NCBI RefSeq assembly: GCF_006968745.1
Contig: NZ_CP030118.1
Location: forward strand, 4,833,943 to 4,897,942
DNA from: Brasilonema sennae CENA114
GTDB lineage: Bacteria > Cyanobacteriota > Cyanobacteriia > Cyanobacteriales > Nostocaceae
DNA: 64,000 nucleotides
Direction of reading: 5' to 3'
The position numbers and the translations under genes are program-made. Shown one piece after another: positions 34,383 to 45,100 of this stretch. Positions within the stretch are counted from its first letter, which is position 1; each line of letters starts with the position of its first letter. The notes under the pieces are model-generated. The model did no database searches. It was not told the origin of the DNA and saw only the letters and a list, made by a program, of their open reading frames with translations.

Positions 34383-37300
34383 CTACATGTGTGGGTGATT
34401 CAGGAAACCACTACGAGTGAAGTAACCAAAGTAGCTATTTAAAAGTTTGTCATCTATCGCAGGACAGATAATAGAAGTATCTGCTAACTTATCAAGTGTG
34501 TTTTTGCAATCGAACTGTGTCATTCTTGATTGAGAAAGATTTTCTTCGATGGATATCTGATTTTTAGATCTATTTTCAGGAAATAAAGGCAAAAGGGAAT
34601 ACAACGTGGGATCTGGAGAATATTTTGCAGCAGTTATCAACTCCTGTCGCCATTCATCATACGCAACTAGCCGCAGTGGATAGCCATAAGAACATACCAA
34701 CTTGATCAGTTCTTCCAGTTTAATTGGGTGAGGATTGAGCAAGTGAAAAACTTCCTCAATGGATTCTTTTTGCTGAGATAAATAAATGATGGCTTGACTT
34801 ACGTAGTCTACAGGTGTCATGTCCACCAAACCATCCATTTTTGGCACACTACCAAGCTGAATACAGCACTTAATCATGCTGCACATAAAATCATTTGTGT
34901 TCCAGATCCCTGTTTTGCTGTTTCCTGTTATCCTTCCCAGTCGGTGGATAGTTACAGGAAGTCCTCTAGAACGTGCGATCGCTACTAATTTTTCCGCCAC
35001 CCATTTACTCTGAGCATAGCCACTTTGGAGAATTCCATCATGTTCCAAAGAGTCTTGTTCGCGAAATACTTGTACGTCAGAATCGCTCTGTGCGGGAAAA
35101 ACAGAAAGGGTAGAAACGTAATGCACAGGCTTAACTTTGATTAAACTTGCCAATCTCAAGACTTCCTGCGTTCCGAGAACATTAGCCGCCTTCAGTTGCT
35201 CGTATGGATAAACAAAATTAACTAAAGCACCATTGTGATAAATAACATCTATCTTATTTGCTAGTAGTAGAAATTGTTCTTCAGAAAGTCCAAAAAATGC
35301 CTGAGATAAATCTCCCATCATCGGGATGATTCTGGAACTGAAATGTTCGTTCCCAAGTGAATACATTTCCAAGTTTTTGCAGAGCTTATTTTTGCCTTCT
35401 TCAGCATTTGCAGCACGTACCAAGCAATAGACATCTGCTTGAGTTTTTTGGAGAAGTTCATCAAGTAAAAAAGCTCCCAAAAAACCTGTAGCTCCGGTTA
35501 AGAAGATATTAGCAGGCTCAGTTGTATACTCCCTTTGAATAGCTTCAGGACGAATTGTGGGATCGAGAACAGCTTCGACTTTCAGCTGTGCAACAGTTTT
35601 CCCGCCACTAGTATCAGAACCTGTGTTTTTAACCCTCTCAATACTTTCGGCTAGGCTGGCTACGGTAGGCATTTCAAACAAACTACGCAAGGGTAGCTCT
35701 ACTTGAAAAGTTTCTTGCACTCGAAAAATCAGCTGAGTCAGTAGTAAGGAATGACCACCTAAATCAAAAAAGTTATCATTAATACCAAGTTGTTCCAGAC
35801 CAAGTAACTCAGACCAAATTATCGCTAACTGTTCCTCAGTTGATGTACGTGGCGCTACGTAAATTGTGGTATGATCACAGCGGGTTTGCTCAGCTATTGG
35901 TAGCGCTGTGCGGTCTACTTTGCCGTTAGGAGTGAGTGGTAGTGCTTCTAGCATCACAAAGACTTTTGGCAGCATATATTCGGGCAACTTATCCCTGAGA
36001 AAGCGGCGTAGTTCACTGCTCTTCGGAAATGGCTTTTGCTTTGGAACCACATAAGCCATTAAGTATTGGTTGCCCGTAGCGTCTTGTTGAGCTATGACTA
36101 CAGTTTCCCTAACCTCTGAGTGTTGCGTCAGTACCACTTCAATTTCTCCAAGTTCGATGCGGAAGCCGCGCACCTTCACCTGATTATCAATGCGATCGAG
36201 AAACTCAATGTTACCGTCTCTTAGATAACGCACTAAATCCCCAGTCTTGTAAAGGCGATTAAATTTTGAATTTTGTATCTCCTGCCCAGACGCTGAGTCC
36301 TTCGGGCATATTTTGAATTTTGAATTGTTAAAGGGGTTAGGAATAAATTTTTCTTCAGTTAAGTCTGGGCGATTCAAGTAACCTCGTGCTAAACCAACAC
36401 CGCCAATGTAGAGTTCACCCTGGATGCCAATGGGGACTGGCTGTAGGTTTTTATCCAGCACGTACACTTGAACATTACGAATAGGCTTGCCAATGGGTAC
36501 TCCTGACAATGTAATATCTGAAGAAAAGCTAGCTTTTGGTAACTTGTAAATTGTGGTTACTACAGTTGCCTCTGTAGGACCGTATCCGTTGAATAACTGC
36601 GGGTAGTCACTTACATACTTTTGCCACATTTTTACTCGTTCTGGAAGTACCCGTTCTCCCCCAATAATTACTAAACGTAATGATTCAGGTAGTTTTAGCT
36701 GTGTCGTTGTTAATTCAAAAGTCAGATGATGCCAGTATGCTGTGGGTAAATCTAATACCGTTATTTCCCATCCCCGACATTGTTTGAGGAAATTAGGTAT
36801 ATCAATTAACATCTGTTCGTTACGTAGTACTAGCGTACCACCACAGATCAGGCAGGGATAAATTTCTTCGACTGCTGTATCGAAACTGATAGAGGCAAAC
36901 TGTAGTATGCGATCGCATTCGGTAAGCCCATATTCAACAATTGCCGCCTCAGTGAAATTCCTTAAAGACTGATGTTGAATCATCACTCCTTTTGGTTTGC
37001 CTGTAGAACCTGATGTGTAAATGACATATGCTAAATTTTCCGGTGTAGCATCACTGACGAGATTCTCTTCACTCTCGTGAGAAATGACTTCCCAGTCTGT
37101 ATCCAAGCAAACTACATGCAGTCCATCAAACTTTTTTTCTACCAGCAAATGCTTCTGAGTCAAGAGGATTGGCACTTGTGAATCTGATAACATCCAACTC
37201 AAGCGCTCTTGGGGATAAGTGGGATCTAAGGGTACATAAGCCCCACCAGCTTTGAGGATGCCCAACAAAGCGATCACCAGAGATGGTGATCGCTCTACAC

Positions 37301-38864
37301 AAATGCCCACCAGCACTTCTGGCCCCACACCAAGCGAATCTAAGTAACGCGCTAGCTGATTTGCCTTGGCGTTCAGTTCCCGGTATGTTAACTGTTGGTT
37401 TTCAAAAACGACTGCAACGGCATCCGGTGTCTGCTCTACTTGAGTTTCAAACAGTTCATGGATGCACAAGTCTTGCAAAATTTCTGTTTGTGTGCTATTC
37501 CACTTTACCAACAGAGTCTGCCGTTCTGCTTCTGTCAAAATTGACAAGTCACTGAGGCGCTGGTCGGGATTAACCACAATACTTTCGAGCAAAGTTTGGA
37601 AATGCCCCACCATTCTATTAATAGTGGCTGCTTCAAACAGGTCGGTGTTGTATTCTAGATTCCCGATCAGTCCCTGCTGTGTATCTGTCATAGATACAGA
37701 CAAGTCAACCTTAGCTGTTTTGCTGTCAACCATCAGAGGACTCAGCGTAAGTTCTGGCAACTCCAAGGGTGGCATCGGTGCATTTTGCAGGACAAACATC
37801 ACCTGAAACAGTGGTGTATGGCTGAGGCTGCGTTCAGGCTGTATTTCTTCTACCAGCTTCTCGAAGGGCAAGTCTTGATGGTCAAATGCCCCTGATGTTA
37901 CTTCCTGTACTCGTAAAAGCAACTGCCGAAAACTGGGGTTATCTCCAAGGTCGGTACGCAGAACAAGGGTGTTAACGAAGAACCCAATCAATCCTTCGAT
38001 TTCGGGGCGATTACGGTTAGCAGTAGGTGAACCGACTATGATGTCCCCTTCTCCTGTATAGCGGTAGAGTAATGTTTTGAATGCTGCCAGCAGAGTCATA
38101 AACAAGGTGATTCCTTCTTGCTGGCTAAGAAGCTTGAGCGCCTGCGATAAATCAGAGGACAATGAAAAAGACTGAGTTGCACCTTGAAAATTCTGGACTG
38201 CCAATCTCGGACGGTCTGTGGGCAATTCCAGAACAGGCAAAGAACCTGCTAGCTGTTGTTTCCAGTAGTCCAAATGAGTCTTGAGTACCCTTTGTTGCAA
38301 CCACTGCCTCTGCCAGATAGCATAGTCAGCGTACTGTATGGGCAGTTCGGGAAGTTGCGAAGCAGTCCCGGTAGAAAAGGCTTTGTAGAGTGCTGTCAGT
38401 TCTCGGATGAAAACCCCAAGCGACCAACCATCAAAGATAATATGGTGTAGTGTCAGCAATAGGACATATTCTTGCTCGCCTAATTGTAGCAAGGTGACAA
38501 GCAGTAACGGATCGCGTGCCAGGTCAAAAGGATGTTCTGCTTTCTGGGTAATCAGTCGCTGGACTTCAGCAGCGCGGTCTACTTCTGACCATTTGCTCAG
38601 GTTGATCGCAGCTATGACTATTGATCGGCTTTTGGCAATGACTTGTACCGGACTCCCATCCACCGTGGTAAAGTTAGTACGCAGTATTTCATGGCGAGTG
38701 ACGATGGTCTCAAAAGCCTGTTGCAGAGCTTTTACCCTCAAATTCCCACTTATCCGCAACCCATAGGTCATGTTATATACTGGGCTATTCGGCTCTAGCT
38801 GATGCAAAAACCACAGTCGCTGCTGGGCAAAAGATGTAGGAAAAACAAACAGTTCCTCTGTCAT
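34383..38864 (-). CDS. NRPS, terminal module C-A-PCP with thioester reductase
   Basis: 1493 residues. C domain about 5-440 with canonical HHIIFDGWS (about 141). A domain about 455-970 with YTSGSTGKPKG. I read the specificity positions by alignment to GrsA as D-T-E-D-I-G-G-V-V-(K), which I cannot assign; two acidic pocket residues might suit a basic amino acid. PCP about 1005-1075 with LGGHSLLL. Reductase about 1120-1480: NAD(P)-binding TGATGFLGAFLLDEL, HNGALVNFVYPY, and catalytic Thr/Tyr/Lys in VSTLSVF and GYAQSKWVAEK. The reductase would release the peptide as an aldehyde or, after four electrons, an alcohol. There is no thioesterase. A 72-bp repeat is inserted in frame in the A domain (36258-36329). 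Confidence 0.93.
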   Translation of the reverse strand: MTEELFVFPTSFAQQRLWFLHQLEPNSPVYNMTYGLRISGNLRVKALQQAFETIVTRHEILRTNFTTVDGSPVQVIAKSRSIVIAAINLSKWSEVDRAAEVQRLITQKAEHPFDLARDPLLLVTLLQLGEQEYVLLLTLHHIIFDGWSLGVFIRELTALYKAFSTGTASQLPELPIQYADYAIWQRQWLQQRVLKTHLDYWKQQLAGSLPVLELPTDRPRLAVQNFQGATQSFSLSSDLSQALKLLSQQEGITLFMTLLAAFKTLLYRYTGEGDIIVGSPTANRNRPEIEGLIGFFVNTLVLRTDLGDNPSFRQLLLRVQEVTSGAFDHQDLPFEKLVEEIQPERSLSHTPLFQVMFVLQNAPMPPLELPELTLSPLMVDSKTAKVDLSVSMTDTQQGLIGNLEYNTDLFEAATINRMVGHFQTLLESIVVNPDQRLSDLSILTEAERQTLLVKWNSTQTEILQDLCIHELFETQVEQTPDAVAVVFENQQLTYRELNAKANQLARYLDSLGVGPEVLVGICVERSPSLVIALLGILKAGGAYVPLDPTYPQERLSWMLSDSQVPILLTQKHLLVEKKFDGLHVVCLDTDWEVISHESEENLVSDATPENLAYVIYTSGSTGKPKGVMIQHQSLRNFTEAAIVEYGLTECDRILQFASISFDTAVEEIYPCLICGGTLVLRNEQMLIDIPNFLKQCRGWEITVLDLPTAYWHHLTFELTTTQLKLPESLRLVIIGGERVLPERVKMWQKYVSDYPQLFNGYGPTEATVVTTIYKLPKASFSSDITLSGVPIGKPIRNVQVYVLDKNLQPVPIGIQGELYIGGVGLARGYLNRPDLTEEKFIPNPFNNSKFKICPKDSASGQEIQNSKFNRLYKTGDLVRYLRDGNIEFLDRIDNQVKVRGFRIELGEIEVVLTQHSEVRETVVIAQQDATGNQYLMAYVVPKQKPFPKSSELRRFLRDKLPEYMLPKVFVMLEALPLTPNGKVDRTALPIAEQTRCDHTTIYVAPRTSTEEQLAIIWSELLGLEQLGINDNFFDLGGHSLLLTQLIFRVQETFQVELPLRSLFEMPTVASLAESIERVKNTGSDTSGGKTVAQLKVEAVLDPTIRPEAIQREYTTEPANIFLTGATGFLGAFLLDELLQKTQADVYCLVRAANAEEGKNKLCKNLEMYSLGNEHFSSRIIPMMGDLSQAFFGLSEEQFLLLANKIDVIYHNGALVNFVYPYEQLKAANVLGTQEVLRLASLIKVKPVHYVSTLSVFPAQSDSDVQVFREQDSLEHDGILQSGYAQSKWVAEKLVAIARSRGLPVTIHRLGRITGNSKTGIWNTNDFMCSMIKCCIQLGSVPKMDGLVDMTPVDYVSQAIIYLSQQKESIEEVFHLLNPHPIKLEELIKLVCSYGYPLRLVAYDEWRQELITAAKYSPDPTLYSLLPLFPENRSKNQISIEENLSQSRMTQFDCKNTLDKLADTSIICPAIDDKLLNSYFGYFTRSGFLNHPHM
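36258..36329. repeat. Dispersed repeat inserted in frame in the NRPS A domain
   Basis: The stretch encodes NNSKFKICPKDSASGQ, then EIQNSKFN, between IPNPF and RLYKTGDL. The sister A domains have only SDEPNA there. The DNA is flanked by AATTCAAAATT-type repeats and contains GGGCATATTTTGAATTT, which recurs in the gap at about 59965-59982. It adds about 17 residues and keeps frame. Confidence 0.7.
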
Positions 38865-38893
38865 TGTGCTTTTACAAGTCCTTGTTGTGAATT

Positions 38894-41800
38894 TCAGACA
38901 CCATCGGTAGTGCTGTCCATTGATGCCTGCATACGGTATTGCTCACGAGACACTGGTCGTATTGCGGGTATCCGCAGTTCTTCAGCCGTCTTAATAAGTT
39001 GGGAAAGTTCGTAAATTGTCGGATTTTGGGTAAACTCTTGCAAAGAGAAACTTAATCCTCGGTCATTGGCTCTGGATAATACTTGAATACTGCGCAGAGA
39101 ATCTCCTCCCAGCTTTAAGAAGTTGTCGTGAATGCCCACTTGTTCTACACCAAGAACTTCTGACCAAATCTCTGCTAGTGCTACTTCGATTGGAGTGCTA
39201 GGTGGGACAAATGCTGCTTCCAGATTTGGTCTTTCTTGGTCGGGGATGGGAAGCGCTTGACGATCTACCTTACCATTGGGTGTCAGTGGTAGCGCCTTCA
39301 GCATCACGAACACTGAAGGCAGCATATACTCTGGCAAGCGATTTTTCAAGAAGCTACGTAAGTCATCAACTGTGGGTATTTGCTCCTTTTCTGGGACAAT
39401 ATAAGCTACTAAACGCCGATGAGTGTGGATATCTTCTTGGGCGACGACTATCGCTTCTTGCACAGCCGAGTGTTGATTTAGAACAGCTTCAATTTCAGTG
39501 ATCTCAATGCGGTACCCTCGAATCTTGACCTGCTGATCGAGACGACCGAGAAACTTAATGTTTCCATCCGGGAGGTAACGCCCTAAATCCCCAGTTTTGT
39601 AGAGGCGTGCGTTTGGTTCATCGCTAAACGGATTGGGAATGAACTTTTGGGCAGTTAGTTCAGGACGGTTAAGATAGCCCTTAGCCAGACCGAAACCACC
39701 AATATGTACCTCACCCGATACACCAATGGGTACTGGTTGGAGATGAGAATCCAATAAATAAATCTGGGTGTTAGCAATTGGGCGACCAATTGGCACAGGA
39801 TTTTTCAAATCATGATTTTGACAATTGTATACACTGCTCCAAACCGTTGCTTCTGTTGGACCATACTCATTAAATAAAGATGTCTGGGGTAGTAATTCAC
39901 GGTGTTGCTTAACAAGCTCTTTTGGACAGGATTCTCCAGCGACAATTACGGTTTGCAGGCTAATTAGTTGCTGTGGTTGGGCTTGCTCTAAAATCAGCTT
40001 ATAGAGAGATGGCAGACATAATAAATGAGAAATTTGTTGTTGAGCGATCGCCTCTATAATCTGTTTAATATCTAGTTGCCAATTTTCTGGTAAAACGGAA
40101 ACAAAACCACCTTGACAAAGTGTCCAAAAAATGCAAGCAACAGAACTATCGAAAGCAAAAGGTGAAGTTAACAGAAAGCCTGTTACAGGTTGATCGTAGT
40201 AACAGATGCGAGCAGTTGTGGAGTGAACTAAGTTTTGATGCGTAACCTGCACTCCTTTGGGTTGTCCTGTAGATCCAGAAGTATAAATTAAGTAGACCAG
40301 GTTATCAGGAATGACTTCTGTTTTAGGATTCTCATCACTTTCTTGGGTAATTGCATCCCAAAGAGTATCTAAGCAAAGTACTTGCGCCCCAATATCCGGT
40401 AACTTTTTCACCAACTGTTCTTGAGTCAATACTACTGACACCTGAGAATCTTCCAGCATATAAGCCAGTCGCTGATTTGGATAAGTTGGATCAATTGGTA
40501 CATACGCTCCTCCAGCTTTGAGAATAGCTAGTATACCTACCAGCATTTCCCAAGAACGTTCTACGCAAATCGCTACTAATACATCCGATCCAACTCCCAA
40601 AGCCTGAAGATGGTGTGCTAGTTGATTGGCTCTGGTGTTCAGTTCTTGGTAAGTGATTTGCTGCTTTTTAAACACCACAGCTACGTTTTCCGGGGTACGT
40701 TCTGCCTGTTCCTCAATTAATTGGTGGATACACTTGTCGTTAATATAATCTCTTCTTGTATTGTTAAATTCAACGAGCAGTTGTTGTCGCTCGACATCAC
40801 TAATCAATTGTTCTGGATTGTTAACAATACTCTGTGTCAAAGCTGCCAGTGTAGTGTTGGGATCGGCAACTATATTATTGAGCAGTGCTGCGACATGACT
40901 TAACATTCTGGCTACCGTTACGGTGCTGAAGTAGCGTAAGTCATAAAATATATTTAACGATAACTGCGACCAAGGTTTAACTAAGAAAACAAGAGGATAG
41001 TTAGAGTTAATAACAGAACGAACATTGTCAATCCTCAAGTTTCCTGTAGGTAAGCTAGAGATATTTACTGAGGAGTTTTCAAATACCAAAATACTCTCAA
41101 ATAAAGGCATCCCTGGGGGTACTTCACTCCAATTCTGGATTTGGACTAGAGGAGTACACTCGTATTTACGTATATTCAGCTGCTGGAACTGAAGTTCTTT
41201 TAACCAAGACAGGAGCGAAGCTTCACCAGACACGAGTAAGCGCGTTGGTAGGGTGTTGATAAAGACTCCCACCATAGAGGAAACCCCTGGTAGGGTGGGC
41301 GGACGACCAGATACAACAGTTCCGTAAACGACATCTGCTTCACCACTGTAATAACTCAACAACAAAGCCCAAACCCCTTGTATGAAGGTGTTGAGCGTCA
41401 AATGGTGTTGTTGCGCTAAAGACTTGAGTGCTTCTGTGGTTGCTAGCGACAGCTGGACTTGTTGTTGACTGAAACCTTGGTGCTGATCAAGGGAGTCATT
41501 GGCTATCCAGTCTCCTACTAAAGGAGTTGGTGTTGTGAAGCCCTGAAGAACTTTTCGCCAGAAGACCTCAGCCTCCGATAAATCCTGCTGCTTCAGCCAA
41601 GCAATGTAGTCCCGATAGAGACGGCTTGGTTGCAATTGGAGAATTTGATTTTGGCAAAGCGCCTCGTAGACGCAAAAAAATTCCTTGAGGATGGTGTTAA
41701 CACACCACGCATCCAGTACCAAGTGACAAATACTCCAGATAAATTGGTAAGTGTCCACATTAGTCTGGATTAAAATGAGCCGCATTAAGGGTGGTTTAGC

Positions 41801-42154
41801 AAGCTCAAAGCTATGTTTGCGGTCTGCTTCCAGGTAAATTTGTAGTTGCGCTTCCTGCTCAGCAGTTGAGAGCTTAAGCCAATCATACTGCTGTATCGAT
41901 AGTTTAGCTTGTTGGTGTACTATTTGAACTGGTTGATTTAGACCTTGCCATACAAAAGCTGTCCTCAAACTCGGATGTCGGTCTACTATTTGCTGCCAAG
42001 CCTGCTCAAAAGCTGCGATATTGAGAGTGCCATGCAAGGTACATAGCGTCTGCTCAAAATACATCCTGGAATCTGGAGCAGAGAGGATGTGAAACAGCAT
42101 ACCCTGTTGGGTAGGTGAGAGTGTGTAGATGTCCTCTATATTTTTAGCTTCCAT
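38894..42154 (-). CDS. NRPS, single module C-A-PCP
   Basis: 1086 residues. C domain about 1-440, opening NIEDIYTLSPTQQGMLFHIL. Its active-site motif reads ICHLVLDAW, so the first His of HHxxxDG is Cys and Gly is Ala; the catalytic second His and the Asp remain. A domain about 455-960 with YTSGSTGQPKG. Specificity positions read D-S-A-L-I-A-E-V-W-(K), unassigned; the A-E-V positions recall one class of Tyr codes (weak). PCP about 985-1055 with LGGDSLRS. A short C-terminal tail may dock to the next protein. The start overlaps the end of the previous NRPS gene by 11 bases, and the next NRPS gene follows after 29 bases. It should add the third residue. Confidence 0.93.
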   Translation of the reverse strand: MEAKNIEDIYTLSPTQQGMLFHILSAPDSRMYFEQTLCTLHGTLNIAAFEQAWQQIVDRHPSLRTAFVWQGLNQPVQIVHQQAKLSIQQYDWLKLSTAEQEAQLQIYLEADRKHSFELAKPPLMRLILIQTNVDTYQFIWSICHLVLDAWCVNTILKEFFCVYEALCQNQILQLQPSRLYRDYIAWLKQQDLSEAEVFWRKVLQGFTTPTPLVGDWIANDSLDQHQGFSQQQVQLSLATTEALKSLAQQHHLTLNTFIQGVWALLLSYYSGEADVVYGTVVSGRPPTLPGVSSMVGVFINTLPTRLLVSGEASLLSWLKELQFQQLNIRKYECTPLVQIQNWSEVPPGMPLFESILVFENSSVNISSLPTGNLRIDNVRSVINSNYPLVFLVKPWSQLSLNIFYDLRYFSTVTVARMLSHVAALLNNIVADPNTTLAALTQSIVNNPEQLISDVERQQLLVEFNNTRRDYINDKCIHQLIEEQAERTPENVAVVFKKQQITYQELNTRANQLAHHLQALGVGSDVLVAICVERSWEMLVGILAILKAGGAYVPIDPTYPNQRLAYMLEDSQVSVVLTQEQLVKKLPDIGAQVLCLDTLWDAITQESDENPKTEVIPDNLVYLIYTSGSTGQPKGVQVTHQNLVHSTTARICYYDQPVTGFLLTSPFAFDSSVACIFWTLCQGGFVSVLPENWQLDIKQIIEAIAQQQISHLLCLPSLYKLILEQAQPQQLISLQTVIVAGESCPKELVKQHRELLPQTSLFNEYGPTEATVWSSVYNCQNHDLKNPVPIGRPIANTQIYLLDSHLQPVPIGVSGEVHIGGFGLAKGYLNRPELTAQKFIPNPFSDEPNARLYKTGDLGRYLPDGNIKFLGRLDQQVKIRGYRIEITEIEAVLNQHSAVQEAIVVAQEDIHTHRRLVAYIVPEKEQIPTVDDLRSFLKNRLPEYMLPSVFVMLKALPLTPNGKVDRQALPIPDQERPNLEAAFVPPSTPIEVALAEIWSEVLGVEQVGIHDNFLKLGGDSLRSIQVLSRANDRGLSFSLQEFTQNPTIYELSQLIKTAEELRIPAIRPVSREQYRMQASMDSTTDGV

Positions 42155-45100
42155 ATCTAGGGATTTCTGTGTTGTTCATAAAAAGCTTATTTAGTTCTTC
42201 TTGAGTTAACTCAGCTTCTGGAAAATCTGAGGGTGTGAAGCTTGGCGTATCAGTGGACGAAAAATGAGTGATTGGCGATGCGGGCGTTAAGCTTCGCTTA
42301 TCGCCAAAGGCGTATCGCTCTTGTTCCTGTGAAACCGAAATTGTCTCCACCACCATTGCTAATTCTGCAATTGTCAGATGTTCAAATAGCTGATTGATAC
42401 TGAATTTCAACCCCGCTTCATAAGCTTTAGCCACAACTTGAATGCTCTGAATCGAATCACCTCCCAACTCTAAAAAGTTGTCGTGGATACCCAAGGGCTT
42501 AATTCCCAAAACCTGACTCCAGATTGTGGCTAGCGCTTCTTCCACTGGCGTGCGGGCTGCTACGTAAGTTTGCTCTGCTGTGCTTTTTTCCTCCATCGAC
42601 ATTTCTAGCTGGGATTGTACTTGCTCAGGTGCAGGCAAATGCCGACGATCAACCTTCCCACTGGGAGTCAATGGCAATTGTTCTAAGACAACAAAGGCAC
42701 TAGGAATCATATATTCTGGTAACTTCTGCCGCAAGAAACTCCGCAATTCATTGGTTGCAGGTGCAGTTTTTTGCTTTGGCACTACGTAGGCAACTAAGCG
42801 TTTGCTACCTGATTCTTCTTCTCGAAGTATAACCACCGCTTCTACAACAACAGGATGTTGGAGTAACAGTGCTTCTATCGCCGTTAGTTCGATACGATAC
42901 CCCCTGAGCTTAACCTGATTATCGATTCGCCCCAAGAACTCTATGTTTCCATCTAGTAGGTAACGCGCTAAATCTCCAGTTTTGTATAGGCGTGCATTCG
43001 GTTCCTCACTAAACGGATCAGCTATGAACTTTTGGGCAGTTAGCTCAGGTTGGTTAAGATAGCCCCTAGCCAGACCGAAACCACCAATATGCAGTTCACC
43101 AGGCACTCCAATTGGTACTGGTTGGAGGTGAGAATCCAGTAAATATATCTGAGTGTTAGCAATTGGGCGACCAATTGGCACAGGATTGTTCAAATCATGA
43201 TTTTGACAATTGTAGACACTGCTCCAAACTGTTGCTTCTGTTGGACCATACTCATTAAATAAGGATGTATGGGGCAAGCTTAGGCGATGACGTTCCACTA
43301 ACTCTGTGGAACAAGATTCCCCGGCAACAATGACACTGTGCAACCAGACAAGTAGATCCGGGTCTATAGTAACAAGTAGAGTACTGTAAAGTGAGGGAAC
43401 ACTCAACCAGTGTGAAACCTGATGTTGGGCAATCAGCTTGGTTAATTGCCAAATATCTCTCTGGGAACCCTCTCTTAACAGCACAAGTTTACCTCCTTGA
43501 CATAAAGTCCAAAATATGCAACCAACTGAGCTATCAAAAGCGAAGGAGGGAATTAATAAGAAACTGGTAACGGGTTCTGGGTAATAAGCAATCCGCGCTC
43601 TTGTGGAGTGGACTAAGTTTTGCTGGGTAACGAGTACTCCCTTCGGTTGACCAGTGGAACCTGAGGTGTAGATGATGTAAGCTAGGTTTTCTAATGTGCT
43701 TGTAATGCTGGGGTTTTCTGGACTTTCCGGCGCTATGATGTGCCAATCTGAGTCTAGACAGACAGTCTGGGCGGTGTGTGCAGGTAAGTCTGCTACTAGC
43801 CGTGCCTGAGTCAGCAGGACTGGCACCTGAGCATCTTGCAGCATAAAAGCCAGGTTTTCTCGGGGATATGTTGGATCTATGGGTACGTAAGCTCCTCCTG
43901 CTTTGAGAATTCCTAAAATTCCCACAATCATTTCTAGAGAACGCTCGACACAGAGAGCCACCGGCACATCGGGGACTACTCCTAGACGCTGCAAATAATG
44001 GGCAAGGGCATTCGCTCGATGATTTAGCTGTTGGTAACTGAGTTGCTCACCTTCAAAGACGATGGCGATCGCATTAGGATTTTGTGCTGCCATAGCCTCA
44101 AAGTGTTGATGGATACAGCACTCTTGTGGATATTTGTTTGCGGTGTGATTCCACTCCACGAGCAACATCTGCCGTTGGCGATCGCCCAAAAGACATTGAG
44201 ACTCATAACGTGCAAACGGCTGTACAGACATTGCTGTTAGCGTTTCAATAAAATAACTGCCAATAGTCTCTAACTGGGCATGGCTTATCTGTGTCAAGTC
44301 ACACTCTAAATCGAGTTGTATGCAGTCTGAGGCATGATTGAGATTAAACTCAGACCGTAATGTAAAATGAGTTTCACCAAAACCCCTCGCCCCTAAAATT
44401 TCCAAATCTTGGAAAGTTTGCAAACTTTGATAAACATGAAAGTGAGTGTAGTTAAAGACAGTTTCCACCAAGGGCTGTAGAGCCTGACGCCCGACAAGTT
44501 GGTGTAAATCTGCGTAGGGATAACGTCTAAAGGGTAACAACTCTCGTTCGGCTACAAAGACCTGCTGCACCAACTCTAGCCAAGTTCCCCCCGTCAGTTG
44601 CAAACGGAAAGGAACTGTGTTCAAATGGATTCCTAAGGTTTTCTCACTGTCAGCCTCTTCCAAGCGTCCATTAGACTCAAGTCCTGTGAGGACATCACTC
44701 TCACCGCTTAACAAACTCATCACTCTGAGGTGTGCAGCTAACAAGATGTTTTTGAGGGGAACTTCTGCTAACCGAGCCAGTTTTTGCAATTTCTCGGAAA
44801 GCTCAGGAGAAATCGGGACATCCAAAAACCCAATTTTCGGTTTATCTGTGGTGCGGTGAGTCACTACCCAACGGGCTAGTTTTGTGGTGACGCAATCTGC
44901 TAATTTTTGCATCCAAAAGTTTTGAGAGTCAGGCGATCGCAATGTTGAACGCTCTAAGGCGACAAAATCTCGATAAGCAATTGTTAGGGGTGGTTCAATG
45001 ACTTCACCTTTATTATTCAGCAAGGTATCATAATGGTGTAGCAATTCTGTCAGCAAACAAGCCTTGCTCCAGCCGTCAAGAATAGAAGTGTGACAACTAA

